From contig JAJFZO010000566.1 in NCBI GenBank assembly GCA_021397835.1, forward strand, positions 2,852,001-2,916,000: a DNA stretch of 64,000 bases, given 5' to 3'. Source of the stretch: Moringa oleifera (Eukaryota; Streptophyta; Magnoliopsida; Brassicales; Moringaceae). Of this stretch, positions 38,618 to 49,821 are shown in pieces. The translations under genes were made by a program, and so were the position numbers. Position 1 is the stretch's first letter. Each line of letters starts with the position of its first letter. The notes under the pieces are model-generated. The model searched no databases. It saw only the letters and a list, made by a program, of their open reading frames with translations, and had not been told where the DNA came from.

Positions 38618-39285
38618 ATGACACTGCATGTTCAAGCCAAGAATACATTATATTTGAACATAAATCTGTTCTCAATTTGTATACCTTACTGCCACCAATC
38701 TTCAAGCACATTCACTGACTTCAGAATTGTTTTAATTTCTTCCTGATACATGATTTGATCTTCTCACTAGATTACGTTGTTACTCTTTGTCCCTTTTCTT
38801 TCAGTTGGTGATAGTAATTGCAGTTCAATATGTGAGAAATGGAAGATTCATGAGATCTCAGAAACGAGAAGCAGTAAAGATTCTGTAAGATCCTGCTTCC
38901 ACTTCTCCATTACCAGTGAACCTACTTTCATGGTAAACCTGCAAAGCTCTCCATATTTCATCAGTAAGATTCTCCGCAGAACTAAATTAAGTTATGAAGA
39001 TTAGTCAGAAACTGGAGCATTATCAAGGAAGTAATAAATCATCCGGTCCCCGAGAAGCTTATTTCATTCTTGGACTCTCTTAGGTTACCATGGAAATACT
39101 TGCAATTACTGAATTCACCACTTCAAAATTAAATCATTAATACTGGCTTTGGATTCTAAGTAAGCAAAATCATATCTCAATTTACCTTAAGAGCTAGTGT
39201 TAAAAAACCTAAAAAGATAATTTAGTGAGAGTTTCAGAGCTGCATCTTGCCCCACAGCGAGGAAATGTAAATATAATTAGCCTAT
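38618..39285. other. 3' region of the DUF863 gene; no separate gene seen
   Basis: Probable 3'UTR and downstream DNA. A short frame at 38777-39004 has no recognisable features. Confidence 0.45.
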
Positions 39286-39610
39286 ATGAATTCCGGTTTA
39301 TTGTCCGTACAACGCCGAGCTTGGTGGTGCGGGCTTGTAACCCGAGCGGGGGCGTTGGGTGACGGTACATGGGCTTGTCTTATCGGGTCGGATCCGTGTA
39401 GGCTTCTTGTCGGGTCTGCCCGTTCCAGCCGGGAGTTGAATTATGTGACCCGAGCGGAAGCTGCGAGCCACGTGGTTCTTAGAGTGGAGGGCGCAGCGTG
39501 AGGCTGGTTCACAGAGCAGCGAAAACCTCCCGCTTTCAGCAGTGGAAGGGTAGCAGACCAGTGCCTTTCGGGTCCGCCGTGGCCCAATAGGTCGACCCAA
39601 AATGGACCAT
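39286..39610. other. GC-rich island of unknown nature
   Basis: A sharply bounded block of much higher GC than the DNA on either side, with repeated CGGGT-type words and two copies of 'acccgagcgg' (near 39336 and 39448). Near its end is GGCCCA, which resembles the TCP-bound site II element of plant promoters. Short frames exist on both strands but none resembles a known protein. It may be an orphan promoter, a captured fragment or a minisatellite relic. Confidence 0.4.
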
Positions 39611-39654
39611 CACATTTTACATTTTTTATTTCCAATTGGTTCATTTAATCACCT

Positions 39655-40620
39655 CAAGAGGTATTAAATCAAAAATATTAACGTTACAAAACTTTATAGT
39701 AACTAAATTTCACACTTTTTTACCATCTTTGTTCACTTACTTTTAAATTTTCGACTGGTTTGTTTAATTCCCACCCTCATAAATTAAATAAAAATAAAAT
39801 ATTTTTATAAACATAAAAATAAATGTTTTAATTATCATTATAAAAAATTTTGTAATTTTTCAATACTGAAAATATTTTTTAAAATTTTACACTTGTCAAA
39901 AATTTAAAATAATTTATAAAAATAAAAAAAATTATTTATAAATTTGAAATAGAATGCAAAATTTAATTGAGTCATTTTTTGAGATATTTTAGTTATAAAA
40001 TTTTATTAATTTTTCATCATCATTTTAATCAAACTCTAAATTGAATTAAGTTAAAATTTTATATGTAAATTAAATTAATTGGAATTTTGGTGTCTAAATT
40101 AAAATTCAAATAAAATAAATTTTAGAGACATTAATTCAAAGATTAAGTTCAAAAATATTAACAGTTACAAAACTTTATAGTAACCAAATTTCACATTTTT
40201 TTATCCATTTTTGTTCACTTATTTTTAATTTTCAGTTAGTTCATCATTTATAAATTAAATAAAAATAAATATTTTTTTTGCAAATGTAAAGAAAATTTTC
40301 AAACTATCGTTATACAAAAGTTTCAGAATCTTTTGAATACTGAAAATATTTTTTAATTTTATACTTGTTAAATTTTTTAAAAAATATACAAAAATAAATC
40401 ATGAATCAAAAATTGTTTATATTTAAGAGATGAACTTAAAATAAAATAAAAAATTTATGTAAATCATTTTTTAAGTATTTGAATAATAAAAATATCATTA
40501 ATTTTTTATAATTAGTTTAGTCAAATTCTAATTAAATCAAGTTAAAATTTTAAATATAAATTAAATTAATTAAAATTTTGATATCTAAATTAAAATTTAA
40601 AAAATTAGGGTTTTTTTGTA
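39655..40620. repeat. Direct tandem duplication of an AT-rich unit (about 480 bp each)
   Basis: Sequence from about 39670 ('caaaactttatagtaacta') recurs at about 40155 ('caaaactttatagtaacca'), and the similarity continues through most of the next 450 bases with small indels. The unit belongs to the AT-rich repeat family found elsewhere in the window. Confidence 0.75.
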
Positions 40621-42590
40621 TATACCCATTATTTAATCTCACTCGAACAAATAACAACTTATTGAAACTTGATTTTACAATACTCAAATCTAATAATCAT
40701 ATTTCAAATTAATTTATTCTAATAAAAAATCTAAGTTTCGAAGAAATTTATAAAGAAAATGCATCCTTTCTTTCTTTATTTTTCAACTCATTGAATACTC
40801 TTTATTTTGTTTAAAGAAGCAAGGAATTGACAAGGGAAAAAATAACCCTTATAAGAATTTGAACACCGATCCGATCATGATTTGTTCTAGATTGAATCAT
40901 TAGGGTTTCTTAATTTTAAGTGTAATTTGATGCATGAGTGTGTGATGAGTGCAAGGTGCTTGTCTAAAGTTCCAAAATCATCATACCCTATTTTTTCCAT
41001 CACAATCCACTAGTGATTCCCAAGCTTAATTTGGTGGTAGGGCCAATACCCATATCTTAAAATCATATCAATCTTTGATCTTATAATAAGTAATTGTTAT
41101 TAATCGCATTAATTACAACCAGGTCATCTAAGAAATTTCCTAAACCATATCATGATTATTGTTTGAAAGCAGTTTCTTTCACTAATTTATGAATAATTAT
41201 CACATAGATTATAAATAAAAAAAAAAAGTGGGCATGATTGATTGTTCTAGGGTTTACTTATTAGGGTATAAAACAAAGTTAGTTGGATACACCAAGGCAT
41301 CAAAATCAGGTTATGATCAACTCTTTTTGATGCAAATTTCCTTTCGGGTTTGAATATTTGTCTCTTAATTGATCAAAATCACATAATTAACAAAAATACA
41401 AAACTTGGGTTTGTCGTTAAGAACATGATAACAATTGGGAAGGTTGCTTAAATTCAATGTGGAATTTCTCCTAAATCAGATAATATTACTATTAACCATC
41501 ATTTCGTGATGGATAAACGAGCAATTGGAAGTTGATAATTGATTTCAATTGACGTCACCTAATTGAGAAGACTGAATAAAGAGAGATTAATTGGTAATCA
41601 ACTAAAACCCATTGATTAATCTTATCTATTAGGCTACGTGTTAAAATGTGATTTCCTACCAAAGTAAATAACAAATTGTAGCAATCATTATTAGGAGCCT
41701 TAATTCCTTTAATAATTGTACAACAAATTATTGATAAGCAATAGAGCTTACCCTAAGGTGAATATGGTAACTTGACCACACAATTAAACTTAATTAAAAA
41801 ATAAACATCTTATAAGATCAAATTGTTTTGCTTAATATGATTTTTATTGATACTTTAAAATTATGGTAATGTTATTGATGTTAATAAAATATGATATTAA
41901 TCTATAATAAATTTAAATGAATTGATATGAAATAAAGAGATTAAACTGATTATAAAGTAGGAATCAAAATTCTCCATTGATGTGAAGTGTTTTGAAAATT
42001 TTTAAAGAAAATAATATTATATAATAAATTAATTAATTAATTAATTAATTAAATTATTTATTAATTATATTAAAATTGCAAATTAAAAAACATATATTTT
42101 CTAAATTTTTTACTTTAAAAAAAATTAAGAGAGGTTAAATCAATAACAAATCTTTATCCATCTAGGAGAGTATCCCTTGAAAAGGATAGGGAGGATGGTC
42201 CTAAGATTTAGGTGTTTCACTTGAAAGGGCAATTACTCTTTTATACCTAACTTTAAGGACCACTTGGGATGCTAATTATGGGTAAAGAGATTTTGTGTAC
42301 ATATTTATTTAATTGAATCTACACATGAGGCCATAATGATACACACATTCAAAGAGGGAGAGAGAGAGAGAGAGGTTGGTTCATTCATAGGACTGGTAGC
42401 CCTGAGCATGGCAGGATGCTGAATAAAGTCCTTCCCATGCATCTGCCTTGTCAATTTTTTATATGGGCAAACTCCCAATTTGAGTTGTCCCCATTAGTAT
42501 CCAAAAGATTTTCTCAGAATCTAATTTGTGTCTCTCTTTTTCATATCTATTATCAGATTTTCCATAAAATTATTAACATATAAGATCTTG
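40620..42590. other. AT-rich intergenic DNA; no gene seen
   Basis: Mixed single-copy-looking and AT-rich sequence with an (ATTA)n run at about 42028-42051 and a GA run at about 42357-42374. No open frame or RNA gene is recognised. Parts of 40.85-41.8 kb have more balanced composition and could be an old element, but no protein relic is visible. Confidence 0.4.
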
Positions 42591-42888
42591 AAGAGCCACC
42601 TCTACCCAACAGGGTTCACAAAGAGAGCCCTGGAAGAAAATCTCACTAAGCCAACAGGGTTTGCAGAAAGCAACCTGTAAGAAAATCTCGCTAACCCAAC
42701 AAGGTTTACATGAAAAGCCCTGTAAGAAAATCTGCATGTCTAAACTATGTAGACCTCACCCAACAGGGCACAGAGAGGGGCAGCCCTGTAAGAAAATCCT
42801 TATCCAACAGGGTACAGAATTCAGAAGCTCCGTCTGGAAAATCTCAGAGGCAGAGAATCAGGGGGAACTGTTTGAGGAGAGTGGGTGA
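42591..42888 (+). repeat. Five-unit tandem repeat (about 45 bp) that stays open as a 15-residue repeat
   Basis: Units begin with CCAACAGGG or a close variant at 42606, 42651, 42696, 42760 and 42804. Spacings are 45, 45, 64 and 44 bases; each contains a later CCCTGTAAGAAAATC-type block. One frame is open from after a TGA near 42586 to the TGA at 42886-42888 and reads repeats such as SQQGLQKATCKKISL and TQQGLHEKPCKKI. There is no ATG at the beginning, so if translated it would be an exon or use a late Met. Within units the CAGGG and CCCTG parts could pair as small hairpins. No family is recognised. Confidence 0.55.
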
Positions 42889-42899
42889 TTACAATGCAA

Positions 42900-44760
42900 A
42901 ACCAGGAAGCAATGGATTGCATAGATGAGTGTGGGGGAAAGTGGGGACAAGAAGATCTCTGGCCTATCTTCCATGAAGATCCCACCACATTTAAGAACCA
43001 AACTCAACAGACCCTAAACCCCACTCCCCCTTCTGCACATTATTTTAGGGTTTAGGGCAGGGCATTCCCTACCCTACACTACCTGTACTACTCTATACAT
43101 TTGCTCTACAGCTTTCTCCGACCACTATAGTTTTCATTGCTTTTTTAAAAGTTTGACCATTCATTGGACCTTTTGTATAAGCCCATGTTGTCCGTTATCA
43201 TATAAAGAGTTAAAGGCCTAATAACATTTTTTTAATTTTAAATCTTAAATATTTAAGTTTTTAAATAAATAAAGAATGAGAATCATTATCCATCATTCCT
43301 TTTTTTAATTAAAAAAATATGAAAAATATTTTCTATTTTAATTTTATTTTAAGTTTTAAAATTTTTAAAAATAAATTTTAATTAAAAATAATTAAAATTA
43401 AATTTTACCAAAAATTTTAGAAATTATAAATATTAAACTTGAAGATTTGATATTATATTAAATTTTAACTTAAATTTTTATACATGTAAAAAAAATACTC
43501 AATTTATCATAAAAATATAAAAAATTTTAAGTGTTAAAGATATTTTAAAAAATTTACTGTCAAATATTTAAAAAAATTGATGATAAAGAATTTGTAAGTA
43601 AAAAATTATTTAAAACTAAAGAGCTGACTTAAAATAAAGTTTAGGATTTGTTTGATTTATTTTAAATATTTTAATAATAAAAATATACTTAATTTTATAT
43701 TAATTTAGATTAACATTTAATTTAATTATTTTTTTCAATCAAAATTAGTTTTAAAAATGTTTGCAGTTTAAAATAAAATTAAATATATATTTCTGAATTT
43801 TAAAATAATATTTTTTAGAAAAATGATATATTTAAGGAGATGGATATGGTTAAAAAATAGAGAAGAAAGAGGGAACAAAAGCTAAGCTGTCTGGGTGGGG
43901 CTGAAGAGTGAAGACAAGCCAGAAGTGCAGTGAGTCCCTACCCTAACCCTACCCTAACGCCACTTCAGACAAATCTCCACAACTCTTCCAAGATTCTTTA
44001 CACTTGCTCCTCCCTGCTCCCCACAGGTTATCTTATCTCTCTTCCATTTTATTTTTATATTTAAAAAAAAAGGAAAATTGCTTTGTCTGGCTGACCCCCT
44101 AATTATCTGTATTAAAAATTACTTAATACTTTTTTTAAAAAATTAATTATGTTTTAAATCCCTTTGTCTTTACTCATTACAAGGCAGGAAGAGAGTACAA
44201 TATGTAAAATTTTAACTCTTTAAAGTTTGTAAAAAAATTTTAAAATCCTAAAAAAATAATTTCAAATACCAATTTATATTGGCAATATATCTAAAAACAT
44301 AATATAATTGATATTAATGTAAATATAAAATTTTTGAATTAAATCTATTTTTAATTTAAATTTCAATATGTTAATTAGATTAATTATATATTTAGTTCGT
44401 AATTTTTTTAATTAAATCTTTACTCCAATTGCTATGAAATATTAATAATATTTTTATTATTAAAATATTTAAAAATAACTTCAACAAATTTTATACATCT
44501 ATGTTGATAATATAAAAATTAAAAATTAAAACATTTTAATTTTTTTATAATAATAACTCAAATATTTATCTATATTTTTTAAAAAATAAAATTTATTATT
44601 GGAATAATTTTTCCTAAGAAATAAATAAAAATACAAGTATACATTTAATTTAATCCATATTTTTTAATAAAAATATAAAAATTAAATATAATTAAATAAT
44701 TTTGCAATATTTACTTTTGATATCAGTAATTTAATAATTAAAAATAAAAATTAATTAATT
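42900..44760. other. Intergenic DNA with AT-rich repeat copies; no gene seen
   Basis: Copies of the dispersed AT-rich repeat lie at about 43390-43780 and, reversed, 44220-44600. A short telomere-like stretch (ccctaccctaaccctaccc) sits at about 43936-43958. No coding features. Confidence 0.45.
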
Positions 44761-44769
44761 ATTTTGTGA

Positions 44770-45180
44770 GACCGACAATATGATGATGATCGGTCAGGTC
44801 AAGAAATCTCAGCCGTACAAAAGTTAGAATCAATGTTGCGATTCAAGGCACTGCCATCGCCATCACCATCACCGTAGGGACCAAAAGAACACTGCCTTCA
44901 CGCACCGCCACGTCAGACACGGCCCCAACAGAGACCCAGGTGGATCCTGCCCCCTGCGTGAACCTCACGTTCATATCCTGTACTACGCGCTCGTGTACAT
45001 CACTCTCTCTTTCTCCCTTCCCATCAGTTACAAATTTGCCCTTGTGTGGTCGCGATTGAATCCCACCTTTCCTTGTCTTGTCTTCAAAATCCTTCGTAGT
45101 TAATCATCTCTCTCTCCTCCGGTTGTTTGTTTCCCGGGAAAATTTTTCCTCCCTTTTTTTTTTTTTTTGTGTATATTCCA
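44770..45180 (+). promoter_or_regulatory. Promoter/leader-like patch with no following gene
   Basis: A higher-GC stretch contains CACGTC and CACG-type cores followed by a CT-rich section (about 45000-45140) typical of plant 5' leaders, then a T-tract. Beyond it the DNA is AT-rich and no coding exon is recognised. It may be the remnant of a lost gene or the promoter of a non-coding RNA. Confidence 0.25.
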
Positions 45181-48100
45181 GGATTCAACTAATCAATTTC
45201 GGCTCAATCGGTTGGCTCATGAAAGCCTAATCCTAGCCAAGCCACTATTGATCCTATTGGCAAAAGTCATATATTAAATAATGTGATTTGTTCTAAATCA
45301 AATACTTACATATCATGTCTACATGTTTCTCCGAAATTTTTTTTATATTAATTTTTTTCCTAAAAAACTTTATTATAAAATTATTTTATTTTTAAATGAC
45401 ATGCTTAGTTGTTAAAATAAATCCAACATCCAAGATTTCATGGTCTCGCATGCTAATAAAAATCACAAAAGTCTTCTAATAATTATTTTTTAATTGATGA
45501 TGATGTTATCATAACTTAAATATGTTGCTTTTAGAGTACATAAATGAATAAAAAAGTGATTAAAAATTTGTATTTTTTTTAATAATAATAATAATAAATA
45601 TTACTTTATAAGTCAAATGTACATTTTTTAGGTTATTTAATTTATTTTTAATTATTAAATTCAAATTTTAAGAAATTAATTATTTTAATTTTTTTATCGT
45701 ATTGAAATGATAAAAAAAAGTTATAATATTGTTTCTATAATAAAAATTTTAAATTAAAAAATATGTAATGTTAATAGAAATATATATTATCAAAAGATAA
45801 TATCAAATTTTAAGAGACGGCAACATCATAATAAATTACAATGTTGGCGATGTTTGGAGGAACATAGCGTTAAAAAAGCAAGATCTTGCAAAGATCCAAG
45901 CTCCTAAAGACGGGAAGATTGTTTGGTGGGAAAGAAAATGAAATGCAAATAACAACAAATCCTCGCAAAATCACGATAATAATGTAATCACCTAATCCTT
46001 ACTTGAGTTATTATTGCTTGATTGACAAATATGTCGTTACATGCAGATTTGCGGAGCCGATTCGAAAGTGATAATTCATCGAGGACTTTAATTTTGGGTC
46101 CATCCCCTAATGAATCCTCTTAAGAGGTAAATGACATGTATAATGTGGCTTACTTTAGCTTTAAGTTAGCAAAATTGGTGATTTTGGGGTAGGTCATCAT
46201 GCAAAAAGAATTTTCAAAATTTTAATTATTAAAAAATTAGAATATTGGGTCTAAAATCTAATATGGTCAACTACATTAATATTTAGATTAGGGTTACGAG
46301 CATTTGATGTCAATGAATCGAGTCTAAGTCAAAAAGCACATAGATTTTGTCTTATAATAAAGTAATATAATGTGTCAATTTTGTCAAATTTAATTGAAAA
46401 TCGCATTGAAAATCAAAGAGTTCTCATTAGTAATATTTTAATTTTAGGTCTTATGTTCAATGGTCTACTCTATAATTTTCCCCGAGGAAATTCTTTTAGT
46501 CAATGACACCGTAGACTTTGTGTTTGATAGTGAAATCATATTTTATATCGTTATTAATTGCAATCTTGTGATATAAAAATATCTTGTAAATATTATTTAT
46601 TTTTTAAATATTTTTGTACAATAAAAATTTTACCATATCTACCTATAAGTATGCAAGAGTTAATATTTTATATACTAATAAAAAGTTGAGATTTTAAACA
46701 ACATTAATTGTTTATTTTAATATTGTTTTATGATAAAAAATTTGTAATATTTTAATAAATGATATGATATTTTAAAATATTTATAGAACTTTATTGTAAA
46801 ATTGAAAATATTAATTTTTAAAAATGTTAATAATTAAAAAAAAAAGATCATAAACTAATTGAAAATAAAAATATGGCATGCCCCACAAGATGAAACCTAG
46901 ATTTAGATGTTAAAATTTCTCTTCATGAAATCAATTGAATTCGACCACTAAACTACTCTATCTATCAAAACATATAATCTTCAAACTAATTTGCGTAAAT
47001 GAGATTCATCAAAAGCTATGCCTACCTCAAGATTCACAAATCACGACCTATTGGCCTCACAAGATCTTTCTTCCTTTGCCTAACCTTATCTTAATTCTTT
47101 GAAAATTTTATTCTAAACAAAAGTTAGATGCTATTTTGTCTCATTTTTCATTTTTTTAATTGTTAAATCATATAGATATTTATGTTATTTTATAAATATT
47201 ATTTACTTAATTTTAATCTTATCCATTATAAATTTATCTTTAAAAATTATTCTCATAAATTTAAAATATATCATATCAACTTTATTTTAGTGACATAAAC
47301 ATCATGCTGTAGATGTTATCTGTTTTGAAATCTTATAGTTATAAATTTATACTTAAAGATTTTCTTCAAGAATTATTAGCACCACTTTAAAATATATCAT
47401 ATTAATTTTTTTTAATAATGTAAACATCATGTTGTAGATATTATCTGTTTTGAAGTCTTAATAATTATAAATAAATTTATATTTAAAAATATTTTTAATT
47501 TATTTAAATCAAATAAATAAAATAAAATAAATTAATTTTATATATTATTTAGTAATATAATTTTAAAACAATGTCATATCTAAAGAATTTAATTCCTATA
47601 TTATCAATTTAATTTTTATTATATTATAAATAATATTAAAAATTTTAAAAATATGTATTATAAAATTTTGAACAAATATTATTTAAAATGGTAAAAAAAC
47701 CCTCTCTTTAAATTTTTATCTTAAACTTTAAAGCGTATAAAAACAAACGTCGATTGATGAAAAATAATAAAATTAGATATTGACTTAAATTGTTTTATTA
47801 AAATTAAATAATTTTTTATTTTTGAAATGCTTACAAAATTACTCTTATAGATTTTACACTTCATTTCAAATTAATTTTAAATTTCAAATAATTTTTGATA
47901 AATAAGCTATTTATTACAAGTTTTTAAATATTTGATAATTAAAAAAATTTAAAAATATTTTTTAGTACTCAAAAAGCTCTTAATTTTTTTTGTAATTATA
48001 CTTTGAATATTTTTTATATTTATGAAAAAAATTTAAGTCAAATTTATAATATAAAATTTTTAATTTTAAATATTCTTAGTTTTTAAAATTTTTAATAAAA

Positions 48101-49200
48101 TTTAACTTAATTATTTAATATGTTAATACTATTTTATTAAAACAAAATTTTTTTCCTAAAAAAATAAACACGTAAAACACGCATAAAACTTAGGTAACCT
48201 TTTATATTTAGACCTAACTGGCATGACAACCCGATAGCTCGCAACATTTTTAGACAATAGGCATCTTGGCACACATGAACAATGCAAAATATTTTGCAAT
48301 AAAATTTAAAAAATCTAACTTTTTTGGTGGAGCCCAATTGTATATTCTTTGGATTTCAACTCTACTAAAGGGTGTGATACCTAAATGTCTATTACAAGAA
48401 AAAAAGATAAAAAGAATGCTATGAAGACCAAGTTCATAGGTTTTAATTTCAATTCCATTTGCAAGAAAAAGAAAAGGAAGTTGTAGAACAAAGGATTAAA
48501 AGAAAGAGAATATTTTGGTAATGTTAAATTTTCACATAATTACAAAAATAATATTATTTATACTTACAATTTTTCTTAAAAATAGGATAAAATGATGGAA
48601 TTTACAATTAGTTTGCTGACAAAATAGCAATTAGATTAATAATGTTGTAATTATCATTAAAACACTTAAATGTAAAATAGATGAAAATCAGTTCAATTTA
48701 TGTTAATATTTTTATGATTTATCACATGAATCAAAAATAGATGAAAAGGAAAATGTTCTTAAAAATCATGATCTTTTACTCTAATTAAAATTTTCTTTAA
48801 AAATGGATAAAATGATAAAAATATATTTAAATTATTAAAAAAATAAAATTAGGTTAATGATATTGTAATTATAATTAAAACAATTAAATCTGACTGAAAA
48901 TGAATCATGATATTTTAAAAAATAATTATTTTCATAATTAATGACAACCATAAAGAATAAATTAAACACGATACATTTATTTTGTTTAATTATTTTTCTA
49001 ATAAATTTTAGGATGAAAGTTATTTAAAATTGTTATCTCTTTTAAATTAAATTATAATTTTTAAAAAGAATTAAAAAAATTTTGATTTATTAATTTTATC
49101 TAATTATTTTTTAATATATTAAAATTTGTTCGTGGAGAGAGAGTGAGAATTAAAAGATGTTTACTGTAAATTTTATTAAATCAAGATAAATTAGATTTGA
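45181..49200. other. AT-rich intergenic DNA; no gene seen
   Basis: No credible ORF. A reversed copy of the dispersed AT-rich repeat is at about 47800-48130. More balanced patches at 45.8-46.5 and 46.9-47.1 kb show no protein relics. Confidence 0.45.
46880..46965 (-). mobile_element. Possible degenerate tRNA-derived SINE
   Basis: On the minus strand TAGTTTAGTGG fits the polymerase III A-box consensus, and about 50 bases later a GGTTTCATC word weakly resembles a B box. This is weak evidence: the B box is degraded and no tail or target duplication was established. Confidence 0.2.
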
Positions 49201-49380
49201 GAAAATTCCAGAAAACATTTGATTAAGAGAAAGGAGGGTAGAATAGAATACACGTTTTTCAAACAAAGATGGAGGAAGGGCGCGAAACACACCCAGCAGA
49301 AGACTCAGGGAGAGAAGTCGCGGTCACTTGACGAATGTGCAAAGACAGCTATTATGGCAGAAAGAAGTTATAGATATCAG

Positions 49381-49402
49381 GGAGAGAGAGAGAGAGAGAG
49401 AG
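49381..49402. repeat. (GA)n microsatellite upstream of APT
   Basis: A run of GA dinucleotides in the upstream region of the adenine phosphoribosyltransferase gene, about 280 bases before its TATA box. Confidence 0.7.
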
Positions 49403-49663
49403 GCGGAAACTATGGAAAGTATTTAACTTTTTGTGGAATGAATTAAATAAAATGAACTTCTATGTGGTATATATAGATATATGGGGAGAGAGAGGGGGGC
49501 CTAGTGATTCCGTTTCTTGTTTTTAACCTTCTTTTACGATCCCTCCCTTTCTTACTTATCGAAAAGATTTCCTCTCTCTCTCTCTCCATTTCTTGTGCAG
49601 AGAGCCATTTCTCTCTCTTTCTCAGTCTCTCTCTTACTTCACTCACCAAACCAAAACTCCCTC

Positions 49664-49671
49664 TATAAATA
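49664..49671 (+). promoter_or_regulatory. TATA box of the APT gene
   Basis: TATAAATA embedded in a CT-rich region 151 bases upstream of the APT start codon, consistent with a leader of about 120 bases. Confidence 0.6.
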
Positions 49672-49821
49672 TCTCTCTCTCTTTCTGTAACGTCGTTCTT
49701 TTTTCTCTCTTCTGTTTCTGTCTCCTTGAAGCGCTTCTGGGGCAGAACAAAACTAAGAGGGAAGAGGGACAGAAGGTTGGTGTTTGTTATTCAGTTGCAT
49801 ACATAGATACCCACATAGACA

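Noticed and set aside
43936..43958. Telomere-like CCCTAA repeats
   Set aside because: Only about four imperfect units mixed with CCCTA; too short to claim an interstitial telomere.
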